Below the pieces are notes generated by a model. The model saw nothing but the letters and a program-made list of their open reading frames with translations. It did no database searches and had not been told where the DNA came from. The position numbers and the translations under genes were made by a program. Positions 51,350 to 59,500 of a DNA stretch of 64,000 nt are shown one piece after another. Source of the stretch: Acinetobacter sp. ANC 3903 (GTDB lineage Bacteria > Pseudomonadota > Gammaproteobacteria > Pseudomonadales > Moraxellaceae); NCBI RefSeq assembly GCF_002135315.1, contig NZ_NEGA01000004.1, positions 124,001 through 188,000 of the forward strand. Reading direction: 5' to 3'. Each line of letters opens with the position of its first letter. Positions within the stretch are counted from its first letter, which is position 1.

Positions 51350-53377
51350 TCATCGAACCGTAAAAGTTAAGCGTGTTTTGCGCTGTTTATCGTTCACATC
51401 CATGACGTACTTAGCCCCATTTTTGAAATAGTATTTATATGGATTATTAGGGTCTTGCTCTAAAGGTAAATCTAGAAAGAATTCCTTATCAGATCCACCA
51501 TATGCACGTGCATTGCGGGAATTAAAAGTTTTCAACTGATCATCAAAAGACTTTTCATTAACGGTATGAGGGCGTAGAACAACTGACTTGGAGCCAAAAA
51601 ATCCACCAGAGGTGTACTTCCCTCCAGTTACGTTCAACACAGCTTTGTGGAATAAATCTTCATCAATTGACTTACTCAGGAGGCTTCCTTTTGAATCAGC
51701 TACTTGCCCTGACTTCTGCAGCAAATAGGCATAATTAGCCTTTACAGACTCCAGATAAATTTCAAAATCTGGTTTACCTGGTGTAGTTACACCAGATAAA
51801 TAAGTGGCTGTATTTGCTCTAAGTACATTCTCATCAACCTTTACCAGATTCTTATCCAGCAGATCCTGTCCTGTGACAATCTGCCCAGCAATATCATTCA
51901 AACCTCTACGGCCCAATGATGCTGATAAACGATAAGCTCCACTATCACCAGCAACACTCTTGATTATGTCTCGTGCTGCATTAGCATTCCCCGCACTAGC
52001 AGTAAATAAATTGGTCAAGAGTGTAAGTTTATCGCCTGGTTTTGCCTTACCCCAGTAGTCCTTCAATTCTTGCTGCTGTTGAGTAGAAAGTGGATTAAGT
52101 GAACCATTTACACCATCAAGAATATTATTAGCATGGATCGTTTTAATATTTTTAGATAATGCCGAAACCGCTTTCGGGTCTCCCATAATAATTGAAGTCG
52201 TTGGTACCGGCGTTAGCTCCTGCCCCGTTTTAATAGAATATGCCAAAGACGAATTATTCTTCTCATAATCCAGCATGTTGTTATGCGTATTCGATAAAAG
52301 CTTTAAATTCCAACTCACATCTTGAGGATTATCTTGCGCCGTATTCTGAGCATTGGCACGCTTTTTAGCTAAATATGCTTCCCGTTGATCAGGCCCAAGT
52401 CTCATAAAACTCTGAACCTCTACAAGCGATTTACTGTATTGCTTGAATTCAGTCTCATGAGTTGTACCTTTAACTTTTGCCAGACGTTCACTCATCACAG
52501 CTTCACTAGGAATCAATCCTGTTTCAATATCAGAACGCATCTCACGAATAGTGTTTTCGGCATCCTGTTCAATACGGCGCAGCTGTTGCTCTTGGACTTT
52601 TGTATTTCGGTCCAATTGAACTGAAAATCGATCTGCCCAATGAACTGACTGCTCTTGAGTTAAATCAGGGTAAAACTTGCTTACCGATTCAGGTGTAGTT
52701 AGCTGGCCCAGTGTCTCACTATCTTCTTTATTAGCTGTGAAAAATGCTGACACATCATTAGATGAACGTTTATTTTTATATTCCAGCAAATTGTTATCAA
52801 CATATGCCTGAGTTAATCCTTTAGATCGTGCGTAAACTTGCAAGCCCGATTGAACCTCTTGTTCAGTTGCATTCGGATTCTTCAAATAGTTCTCAGTCAT
52901 ATCTTTAAGACCGACTATTGCCTGCTGCTGTTCCGCCTTTTGAGCCATTGGCAAATACTTCGATGCACTTTGGTAAGAATGCTGTTCAAAATAATTATTA
53001 AAATTCTGCTCAAATGTCTTAGGCACTGAATTTTTGTATTGGCCTTTGATAGTTTCTAAACTCTTTTGGCGCTGGGCTACCGCATCCTGATAAGTGATTT
53101 CTCCACTTTGCATTTTAAGCAAAAGATCATTGTCTACTGTACTGATATCAGCACCAACCTTTGACGACTGCAGTGCAAAATCGGCCTTATCTTTCTTATC
53201 CTGCTCAATCTTTAGCTTTTCTTGTTCTAGTTTTTCTTTTTCATGAAGTTGCTGTGCAGTCTGTGAGATATTCTGCATTGCACCTGCAATCATCTGGCCA
53301 CTTTGGTTTTGTGGCATTTGGATACGCCCAACCTGAGGCATAGCATTACCAAAATTGCCCATTGGGATTTTAGCCAT
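51350..53377 (-). CDS. Phage internal virion/ejection protein (675 aa)
   Basis: 675 residues. Gly/Gln-rich N-terminus (IPMGNFGNAMPQVGRIQMPQ) followed by a lysine/glutamate coiled coil (LHEKEKLEQEKLKIEQDKKD) and a long helical body. First gene of the leftward three-gene operon that continues with a transglycosylase and an 841-residue protein, so it is probably the first ejection protein. The promoter region contains the 17-bp repeat at 53433-53449. No domain name can be assigned. Confidence 0.68.
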   Translation of the reverse strand: MAKIPMGNFGNAMPQVGRIQMPQNQSGQMIAGAMQNISQTAQQLHEKEKLEQEKLKIEQDKKDKADFALQSSKVGADISTVDNDLLLKMQSGEITYQDAVAQRQKSLETIKGQYKNSVPKTFEQNFNNYFEQHSYQSASKYLPMAQKAEQQQAIVGLKDMTENYLKNPNATEQEVQSGLQVYARSKGLTQAYVDNNLLEYKNKRSSNDVSAFFTANKEDSETLGQLTTPESVSKFYPDLTQEQSVHWADRFSVQLDRNTKVQEQQLRRIEQDAENTIREMRSDIETGLIPSEAVMSERLAKVKGTTHETEFKQYSKSLVEVQSFMRLGPDQREAYLAKKRANAQNTAQDNPQDVSWNLKLLSNTHNNMLDYEKNNSSLAYSIKTGQELTPVPTTSIIMGDPKAVSALSKNIKTIHANNILDGVNGSLNPLSTQQQQELKDYWGKAKPGDKLTLLTNLFTASAGNANAARDIIKSVAGDSGAYRLSASLGRRGLNDIAGQIVTGQDLLDKNLVKVDENVLRANTATYLSGVTTPGKPDFEIYLESVKANYAYLLQKSGQVADSKGSLLSKSIDEDLFHKAVLNVTGGKYTSGGFFGSKSVVLRPHTVNEKSFDDQLKTFNSRNARAYGGSDKEFFLDLPLEQDPNNPYKYYFKNGAKYVMDVNDKQRKTRLTFTVR

Positions 53378-53432
53378 TTTAATTACCTTTAAATTTATCG
53401 ATTAAAGGTAATTTAGAACGCTATTCGCATTC

Positions 53433-53449
53433 AAAAAATGGGTATATTT
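53433..53449. repeat. Shared 17-bp element, copy 1
   Basis: AAAAAATGGGTATATTT, identical to 54343-54359. Both lie shortly upstream of a leftward gene (56 and 48 bases from the chosen starts) and both resemble the iteron unit CCCAAAAACGGGTACATT. Likely a promoter or operator block of the island. Confidence 0.7.
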
Positions 53450-53454
53450 AGATG

Positions 53455-53478
53455 TAAAAAAGGAGCCTAAATAGCTCC
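53455..53478 (-). terminator. Terminator after the 53495-53989 gene
   Basis: On the reverse strand GGAGC-TATTTAG-GCTCC followed by six T, 17 bases after the stop of the preceding leftward gene. It isolates the ejection operon from the small upstream genes. Confidence 0.82.
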
Positions 53479-53494
53479 CATCTCTGAATCTGAC

Positions 53495-53989
53495 TTAGGC
53501 TGTACGCTTTGTTTGATTAAAGCAATGATTGATATTTCTCACACCAGACTTACGACCAATAGAAAGTGATCCCAGCACATTTTTTATAAACTGGATCTTC
53601 TTAACAATCTGGCCCAACTCAAACTCGAATGTATTCCGGTTAAGGAGGCGTTTAAATTCTTGATCAGGATCTAAATAATGCGCCGTAATGATCAAGGCAT
53701 TTGGGCAACTATTCAGGCTAATTAGAATCGTATAGAGATGCTCATAATAGAATTCTTTATTGTTCTTAGCCGTTAAGTAAGTAAGGCGATGAATAAGTTC
53801 TTCCAGGTGAGAAACAACTTTTAGCAAGTGCCCTTTATAATTACTGTTAAATAATTGCACGGCTTCTTTCCCATTAATCTCTCTTTGAAACTCATCAATA
53901 AGGTATTCAATCCCATTACATAACTGGATTGATCTTTCCATATCATCACAGTCTAAAGGCTTAAAAGCCGGTTTTTTTGGTTTGTTCAT
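53495..53989 (-). CDS. Hypothetical phage protein
   Basis: 164 residues, helical, with no recognised domain. The C-terminal part (SIGRKSGVRNINHCF) is basic. It follows the small DNA-binding gene by 3 bases and is probably co-expressed with it. It has a plausible weak RBS (GGAGCCTATAGG). May be a regulator or a small structural factor. Confidence 0.6.
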   Translation of the reverse strand: MNKPKKPAFKPLDCDDMERSIQLCNGIEYLIDEFQREINGKEAVQLFNSNYKGHLLKVVSHLEELIHRLTYLTAKNNKEFYYEHLYTILISLNSCPNALIITAHYLDPDQEFKRLLNRNTFEFELGQIVKKIQFIKNVLGSLSIGRKSGVRNINHCFNQTKRTA

Positions 53990-53992
53990 AAC

Positions 53993-54295
53993 CTATAGGC
54001 TCCAGTGATTATTTCTCGGAATATCTTTATCGTCTTTATCTGTAAATAATTTCCAAAGCTCAATCAATGCCTCACCTACTTCATAGTTAGGCCTACCACC
54101 ACGTGCCCACTGGCTAACCGTACTGGCATTCGCTACAGGCAGAACAAATGCGATTTTTTCAGCCGTCATTTCATGATGTTCTTTTAGCTCTTCAATCATT
54201 TCCTTATAATTTGGTGCACCATAATGGATGGTATTTTTAACGAATATCAGCCTTTTCGATACTTCAAAATTATTGAGCTCAACAAAAACCCCCAT
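53993..54295 (-). CDS. Small DNA-binding protein (paralogue of 44432-44806)
   Basis: 100 residues. The core MTAEKIAFVLPVANASTVSQ, then WARGGRPNYEVGEALIELWK, matches the left-arm protein almost residue for residue (THEKIAFVLPVANASTVSEWARGGNPNFEHGEAFIELWK), while the N-termini differ. I start at ATG 54295 (MGVFVELNNF), which GGAGGGG precedes; the frame opens at 54316. It is the second copy of this gene, inverted relative to the first. Confidence 0.75.
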   Translation of the reverse strand: MGVFVELNNFEVSKRLIFVKNTIHYGAPNYKEMIEELKEHHEMTAEKIAFVLPVANASTVSQWARGGRPNYEVGEALIELWKLFTDKDDKDIPRNNHWSL

Positions 54296-54342
54296 ATACC
54301 CCTCCATAAGTTTCAACTTATTAAGAAGTAATCTAAGCGCCT

Positions 54343-54359
54343 AAAAAATGGGTATATTT
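54343..54359. repeat. Shared 17-bp element, copy 2
   Basis: AAAAAATGGGTATATTT, exact repeat of 53433-53449, 48 bases upstream of the 54295 start. Probably the same control element for both leftward transcripts. Confidence 0.7.
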
Positions 54360-54368
54360 GCAACAAAA

Positions 54369-54382
54369 CGCGCGCGCGCGCG
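54369..54382. repeat. (CG)7 alternating tract
   Basis: Seven CG dinucleotides in a row in an otherwise AT-rich island, about 75 bases upstream of the small DNA-binding gene. Alternating C-G can adopt Z-DNA or recombine. It could also be a remnant of a cut site. Confidence 0.85.
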
Positions 54383-54689
54383 AGGCAGGGAGCAAAACAC
54401 TATATTTTTAACCATCTCCCCCATATAGCAATTCGTTATAGCAACCCTATTATCTTCGCTAACCAACAACGAACATGAGTAAACAAATAAGATTTATAGC
54501 AGGCACTCTCATATCGTTCTAATTTGCTCTATAAGCCCACTAAAAATATTGATGTACCAATTATCATTTTTTTAATTCAAATCGCTCACAGCTCAAGCCA
54601 GTGCAAAATTGATACATATATCAAGTTAGTTTTAAAGTTTATTCTTGAATATGGAATGAAGAGTTACCTTTGAATTAGTACGGCGCTCT

Positions 54690-54860
54690 CTCAAAAGAGA
54701 GATGATTGATTCAATGGTAGATTCATTGATAGGTTCTGCATCCCAAAAACGGGTACATTCAAAATCCCAAAAATGGGATAGTTCAAAACCCCAATATTGG
54801 GAATATTACCGTTTTCGGAATGATACCAATATTGGGTATATTAGAAAGGTAGGATTAAAG
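54690..54860 (-). pseudogene. Inverted, decayed copy of the replication-gene iteron region
   Basis: Read on the reverse strand, this matches the middle of the O-like gene: GGGATGCAGAACC-TATCAATGAATCT against GGGATGCAGAACC-AACCATTGAATCT, with iteron units before it. Units on the plus strand start at 54742, 54766, 54790, 54808 and 54826 (spacing 24, 24, 18, 18), the same as in the left copy read backwards. Reading frames are broken by stops, so it is a pseudogene, though its repeat units may still bind protein. A plus-strand terminator hairpin lies at 54869-54893. Confidence 0.75.
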
Positions 54861-55673
54861 CAAACTTCCAGCCTCCTTAATTGGGGGCTTTTTATGACTG
54901 TACTTCCTCAATCCATCATACTCAAATGTAACAAAGCTGTTAAAAGTGAAATCACCCTTCAAAATATCACTTTTAAAGTGCAAATGCTTATGCCACAAGG
55001 ATTGTAGAGAAATCGACCTCTACTTGTCGATACGTGGAATATCGTAAAAGAGAAAGATTGTTTTTTAAGTTTTTTTTGTAACAGAAATAGGACTTTTTAA
55101 GTACTTTCCAGAGTTTCTATGGAATGTCGTAATTAAGAGTTCCATTGAAGCCAAAAATTAACCCGGTTTAAATGCCAATCCATGCAAAGTGAAAAGAAGT
55201 CACTTTCAAAGTGAAATTAAAAGTATGCCTTGATTAAGTTAAGCCTTAACAATTATTAACAGGTGCGCCGTGTGAATGTCAGGTTTTGTCAGGTTGAAAT
55301 ACTTACTATTGCTTACTTTCTAATAACAGGTTTTGTCGGGTTAAAAGAATTAGATCCTTACTTCAAGCGTTTTTAATACTAGGTTTTATAAGGCTTTTAA
55401 TATCAATTGGAGAACTATATGTTTAAACAAAAATATATCATCACTGTAGAAAGTGAATCTCTCCCCTCAAATATGCTTAGGAGATAAAATCCACGGCGCT
55501 ACTTTGTACATTATTTATTCAATAAATCTTAGAATTTTAAACAATCATTTTTAATACAACCTAAGATAATGATTTAAAACAAAAATAAAAACAAAACTAT
55601 CCAATCTACGCCTATGTTTTGTATCGTAAAATTAATTATCAAAATGAGTAATTAAGCTTAAGAGGAAAAATTC
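54861..55673. repeat. Gene-poor control region with palindromes and direct repeats
   Basis: CACTTT-T-AAAGTG (54968-54980) and TCACTTT-C-AAAGTGA (55200-55214) are palindromic AAAGTGA pairs, likely operators. A direct repeat, AGGTTTTGTC(A/G)GGTT, occurs at 55281 and 55328, with a weaker third copy, AGGTTTTATAAGGCTT, at 55381. Two tiny frames are possible: 54894-55007 (37 codons) and 55419-55487 (22 codons, good RBS TGGAGA, then a one-base shift to a longer frame). Neither is reliable. No other gene seen. Confidence 0.6.
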
Positions 55674-55910
55674 ATGCAAATTCGATATATTCCAAAATCA
55701 GGAAATTTCATGGGCCTAATCCATACCCCATTTAAAAACAAAGATGGGATGTATATTGTTAGCAAGGATCGTTTTTTAGAAAATTATATTTATGTTTCGA
55801 CAATTGAGGATGCTTATTCCTATTTGCAACAAGGTTTAAAAATTCGAATGCAATATGAAAATAATGCACCTAGCTTAATTAAATTATCGTCATTAGAAAT
55901 TACTTTTTAA
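55674..55910 (+). CDS. Small hypothetical protein
   Basis: 78 residues (IRYIPKSGNFMGLIHTPFKN, then MYIVSKDRFLENYIYVSTIEDAY). RBS AAGAGGAAA at the right distance. Soluble and mixed alpha/beta by appearance. No recognised family. Standing alone between the control region and the secreted-protein cluster. Confidence 0.6.
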   Translation: MQIRYIPKSGNFMGLIHTPFKNKDGMYIVSKDRFLENYIYVSTIEDAYSYLQQGLKIRMQYENNAPSLIKLSSLEITF

Positions 55911-56055
55911 TTTTTTGAATGCTACCTGGTATATGTAGAACTAATGAAAAATACGTTTTCACCTTTCGTATTAGCAGTAATTAGCTAAAGGACAATATAC
56001 CCACTTATAAATTAAATTTTACAGGTTTATAGACTTAAAAACTAAGTTAGCCTGG

Positions 56056-56175
56056 CTAACTAAACGCTTTAGTATTTAGCGATTCTGAAACACCCTGCTG
56101 AATAAGCAAAGGCTTATCTGCAAAAGCCAATGATGAAATTAAAGATAAAGTTGTGATTGCCAATAATTGTTTCAT
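56056..56175 (-). CDS. Tiny secreted peptide (39 aa)
   Basis: MKQLLAITTLSLISSLAFA is a good signal peptide with an AFA cleavage site, leaving a 20-residue mature peptide (DKPLLIQQGVSESLNTKAFS). ATG at 56175, stop TAG at 56056-56058. It could be a real short secreted peptide or the 5' relic of a longer gene; the frame is complete and in register. Confidence 0.5.
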   Translation of the reverse strand: MKQLLAITTLSLISSLAFADKPLLIQQGVSESLNTKAFS

Positions 56176-56280
56176 GTTGCCCCATTGAGATAAGTGGACA
56201 AAATACTAATTTATCAGGAAAAAAGAAAACATATAAAAGGTATGGATATAACAGCTACATATGTTGATCGTAATATTAAA

Positions 56281-56300
56281 AAAGCACCCTAAGGTGCTTT
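56281..56300 (-). terminator. Terminator overlapping the stop of the TPR gene
   Basis: AAAGCACC-CTAA-GGTGCTTT. The TAG stop codon of the gene (56289-56291) lies within the hairpin, and the reverse strand has a T run after it, so terminator and coding end overlap. Confidence 0.8.
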
Positions 56301-57134
56301 TGCCTTATTAAATTTTTCCACCAAATTGATTATTGGTTTCAGTCCAACTCTAATCATTTTTTTTAAAATTGGTTTTTCTGAAACAAAGTTTGCAACATTC
56401 GGGCTTAAAGTGTAATAGGTTTTAATAAATAATCTTCCAGATTTTTTCTGCATTAACCAGGTATCCCTAAACAACCGCAACTCGTTAACCTCATAAGCCA
56501 TCGGTGTGCCGAAAGCGGCAGTAGCAATAAAACACCCGTTAGGATCTTGTAAGGACTTTAAGTTATGTTGAATGGTAATATCTCTCGGAGCTAATTCTGC
56601 TGCCTTTTCAATTAATGGCCTTGCCTTCTCTTTATCACCTAAGCCATTCCAAACTAACAAACCCTTTAAATTAAGATAGATTGGATTGCTTGGTTCAATT
56701 TCCAAGCTGCGATCAATATACTCAATTGCCAAATTCACATTAGCTGGATTCGCCCCACTCAAAGCAGAGTTTGAACCGAACACCTTTAAGTTAGCTGAGA
56801 GTTCATTAAATATAAACTGTGCCTGCAAATGATAGCTTTCGGCTTCGGATTTATTGTTTATTTCTTTAATATCTGGCGTGGAATCACTTATAGCTACTAC
56901 CTCATCACTATAATAATTAACAAAAGCCTTTCCATCATCCTCACTTAAAGAGTTGATAAAATCCTCAACAATATCTCCTGCATCTAATAGAGCTTGATGG
57001 GTTGTCAATTTCTCAGTCTCTACTTTACTCTCTACAAAGTCCTGCTTTGCTTTTACTAGACTGCGAACTTCACTTCTTGAAACTGGAGAATGAATTTCAA
57101 CACCAAAAAGTTCACCTATTATTTTTTGTTCCAC
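56289..57134 (-). CDS. TPR-repeat protein with C-terminal CFI-box
   Basis: 281 residues from the GTG start at 57134 (VEQKIIGELFG), chosen because AGGGGG precedes it at 6-7 bases. The longer frame to 57212 would begin inside the palindromic terminator at 57201-57230. Residues about 120-190 hold a TPR-type helical region (AIEYIDRSLEIEPSNPIYLN, EKARPLIEKAAELAPRDITI). The C-terminal box begins GCFIATAAFGTPMAYEV, then NELRLFRD, and resembles the CFI-box C-terminal domain found in diverse bacterial proteins. Function unknown; probably intracellular or surface-linked. Confidence 0.72.
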   Translation of the reverse strand: MEQKIIGELFGVEIHSPVSRSEVRSLVKAKQDFVESKVETEKLTTHQALLDAGDIVEDFINSLSEDDGKAFVNYYSDEVVAISDSTPDIKEINNKSEAESYHLQAQFIFNELSANLKVFGSNSALSGANPANVNLAIEYIDRSLEIEPSNPIYLNLKGLLVWNGLGDKEKARPLIEKAAELAPRDITIQHNLKSLQDPNGCFIATAAFGTPMAYEVNELRLFRDTWLMQKKSGRLFIKTYYTLSPNVANFVSEKPILKKMIRVGLKPIINLVEKFNKAKAP

Positions 57135-57200
57135 ATAGCACCCCCTCATTAAATCACCATAAAATAACAAATTAATGAGAGGTGGTGTAAATTTCAAGCA

Positions 57201-57230
57201 TTCAAAAAGCACCCTAGGGTGCTTTTTGAA
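57201..57230. terminator. Perfect 30-bp palindrome, bidirectional terminator
   Basis: TTCAAAAAGCACCCT-AGGGTGCTTTTTGAA is a perfect dyad with A and T runs on either side. It directly follows the stop of the 57231-57356 gene on the reverse strand and precedes the TPR gene. Confidence 0.88.
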
Positions 57231-57356
57231 TTAATGACAATGCCTAGTGCCCGTACTGGAATCATTATGACATCCATCACTAGCCGTTCTTCCACTATGT
57301 GAATAAGCTGCTGCAGCAAAAGAAGCGATTAATGCTAATACAATAATTTTCTTCAT
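57231..57356 (-). CDS. Small secreted Cys/His-rich protein (YHYH-like motif)
   Basis: 41 residues. A signal peptide (KKIIVLALIASFAAAAYS) is followed by HSGRTASDGCHNDSSTGTRH and a final CH. This is close to the small YHYH-type motif (HSGxT...GCHxD...YHCH) that often sits at the end of secreted nucleases, but here it stands alone. Possibly metal-binding. ATG at 57356. Confidence 0.62.
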   Translation of the reverse strand: MKKIIVLALIASFAAAAYSHSGRTASDGCHNDSSTGTRHCH

Positions 57357-57436
57357 GATTACCCCAATTTCAAAATATAAAACTTATTTATATCTGAAAT
57401 AGGTTATTTTTCAAACATTAAAAAACCACTCCGGAG

Positions 57437-57614
57437 AGTAGTTTATTTGATATCGTCCGATTTAAGTGGATTAGCTTTCCATCTTAAAGCTAGTATTTCT
57501 AAATCTTTAAATTCAGCTAAAGCGCCGTGGATGGTCAGGCTTGAGGATTTCGCTATCTATTTAGATCAACAATACGCCCTGCATCGTCATGATTATGATG
57601 CTATGAAAAAATAA
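57437..57614 (+). pseudogene. Remnant of a PrtN-like regulator (tentative)
   Basis: An open plus-strand stretch ends at TAA 57612-57614 and reads ...SLNSAKAPWMVRLEDFAIYLDQQYALHRHDYDAMKK (two short parts: SAKAPWMVRLEDFAIYLDQQ and HRHDYDAMKK). The pattern Ala-Lys-...-Leu-Asp-Asp-Leu/Phe-Ala-x-x-Ile/Tyr-Asp resembles the C-terminus of pyocin activator PrtN. No proper start or N-terminal domain remains. A small hairpin (AAACCACTCCGGAGAGTAGTTT) precedes it. Confidence 0.4.
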
Positions 57615-57746
57615 TCCCTGTTAAGCGAACCATCAAAACTTCAAAATTAAACTAATTTATACATAAATATAGCTAAATATAGTTGTTGGAAAACTCATCA
57701 ATAAGCGTTATAAAGCATTGCTAAGAAAGAAAATATTGGGGGATAT

Positions 57747-58232
57747 ATGTCTTATATAATTAAACTGATCTCAGAAAATTGCTACATCATTCCAGATGAT
57801 GACGGTTGGCTTACTACTACAGAGTCACAGCAAGAAGCGATTGATATAGGCATCTTTGACGATATGGAATCTGCAGATGAAACGGCTCAAAGTTTTAGTG
57901 GCGGGATGACCAGAGGCATTGATTATATAATCCACCCAGTTTCTAAAGACCCATACCATGTGGTGGAAATTATTATTCCTGAAGAAATTGCCCCGAACCT
58001 AAAAAATATCAATAGCTTCATTAAGAATGGTAAGGCACATATATTCCTTACTAATGTGACAACTGCAGATGATGCTATGGATGGCTTTACTCGTTATGGG
58101 GTATCTACCGGTAAAAATGCAGTCCTTTATAAAACTACTCAGTATGAAGCTCGTAAAGAGGCTATTTCACAATACCTAAATGAGCGTTTTGGCAATCAGT
58201 GGGAAATAAAGCTACTAGCTGTTCAGGCTTGA
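57747..58232 (+). CDS. Hypothetical protein
   Basis: 161 residues. ATTGGGGGATAT precedes ATG 57747, a strong RBS. The protein is soluble and acidic (LISENCYIIPDDDGWLTTTE, DDMESADETAQSF, EIIIPEEIAPNLKN). No domain recognised. It is the first gene of the cargo section that contains the RexAB-like pair. Confidence 0.65.
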   Translation: MSYIIKLISENCYIIPDDDGWLTTTESQQEAIDIGIFDDMESADETAQSFSGGMTRGIDYIIHPVSKDPYHVVEIIIPEEIAPNLKNINSFIKNGKAHIFLTNVTTADDAMDGFTRYGVSTGKNAVLYKTTQYEARKEAISQYLNERFGNQWEIKLLAVQA

Positions 58233-58361
58233 AGAATGAGATAAATCATCTAAAAAAGCTTTAATCAAATAATTTTAGCCTAGATATTTAATTTAGCTAT
58301 AAGCTCGATACAGACATAGTTGGTTTTAAGTTTTTGATTTATATATGTGTATTTAAAAAGT

Positions 58362-58377
58362 AAGTCACCGGTGACTT
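58362..58377. promoter_or_regulatory. Perfect palindrome upstream of the RexA-like gene
   Basis: AAGTCACC-GGTGACTT, 16 bases, a perfect dyad 71 bases upstream of the RexA-like ATG. Likely an operator. A second hairpin, GCCGCG-AACCCGA-CGCGGC, lies at 58406-58424 in the leader. Confidence 0.6.
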
Positions 58378-58448
58378 GGGGTGCTGACTTTTAAAATATA
58401 AAAAAGCCGCGAACCCGACGCGGCCCTTTAGATCGGGTGGGGTAAAAT

Positions 58449-59480
58449 ATGGCTGCAAAAAAACGCTATCGAACATTGTTTTATAAAAGTGCAAAAATAG
58501 TAGGAGTATCAAAATCCTTAAGTGAAATGTTGAAAGAGGCATTATCAGATACTTCAAACAGAAAAAAGGTCGCTTCAAGACAAGAAGGTCTTAATGATTC
58601 TGGGGATATGCGATTTATAAACAGTTATGAAAACTATAATGGAATGTTTTTTTCTCAACTGATTAGTATTGAAGCCGGTAAAATTCAAAGTTACTTACAT
58701 TTGGATGATGAGTCTGAAAGTTATCCAATAAAACCAGTTAATTTAGATCTTATTGACAGCTCAGCCTCTAAAACTACAGAAAAATTGAGACGTGAATTTC
58801 TTGATTCAATTATTTACTTTGGTGTTATAGGCAATCACGTTGCAATTTTGCAAACATCTACATTAAGATCGCGACAATTAGAGTCGTACCTTAATTGGTT
58901 TTTAGGTTCTTCATGTTGTAATATCCTTCCTGAAAACACCCCAATTATACTTAATGATTCTATAACTGATGAAATGAGAGAGCGCATCACAAAAAGCCCT
59001 GCAAAAGAGATTAGTGTAGGTAGTCCAATTAATACAAAACCCGTATTACCAGTTAATTTTTCAAACAACCCTGAGACTCAAGCTCTTACTACAAATGCTA
59101 ATGTAGCAAGTGTTAAACACGTACTAGATCAAGATGATGCTTCTTTAATCAAACGATTCTTTGGACTTAATTTAAGTGGTAAAGAGTTTTCAGATTCTTT
59201 AGAAAAAGCTAATTTAAGCCTTGAAATGACATTAAAGTTCAAGAAAACCACGACACAAAATGGTCAAGAGCTTATTGACCGGGTTGCAACATCATTACGA
59301 CATTTAGATCCAGAAGACTATTATATTAAGCTTAATGATAAGTCTACAATTAGGGGTGGAGATTTAGTAGTGGCTGGACCTATAACAGTTCATATGACTG
59401 AAAGTGGTGCAGTTGATGAGGGGATATTGAAAAATGATATGCATACTTGGTTGGTGAAAAATGCTAATCATAGTAACTGA
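58449..59480 (+). CDS. RexA-like protein (candidate phage exclusion factor)
   Basis: 343 residues, no signal or membrane helix. Regions line up by eye with lambda RexA: IIYFGVIGNHVAILQTST, then LESYLNWFLG, align with the Gly/Phe and Leu-rich core of RexA; the tail (EFSDSLEKANLSLEMTLKFKK, ELIDRVATSL, YYIKLNDKS) matches its FDSL...IKPKFKRD region. RexA senses phage DNA or replication products and opens the RexB channel. It is followed 20 bases later by a four-helix membrane protein, the RexA/RexB gene order. RBS GGTGGGG. The similarity is weak, so treat as a hypothesis. Confidence 0.5.
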   Translation: MAAKKRYRTLFYKSAKIVGVSKSLSEMLKEALSDTSNRKKVASRQEGLNDSGDMRFINSYENYNGMFFSQLISIEAGKIQSYLHLDDESESYPIKPVNLDLIDSSASKTTEKLRREFLDSIIYFGVIGNHVAILQTSTLRSRQLESYLNWFLGSSCCNILPENTPIILNDSITDEMRERITKSPAKEISVGSPINTKPVLPVNFSNNPETQALTTNANVASVKHVLDQDDASLIKRFFGLNLSGKEFSDSLEKANLSLEMTLKFKKTTTQNGQELIDRVATSLRHLDPEDYYIKLNDKSTIRGGDLVVAGPITVHMTESGAVDEGILKNDMHTWLVKNANHSN

Positions 59481-59500
59481 AACCACATTGAGAGAGATTT

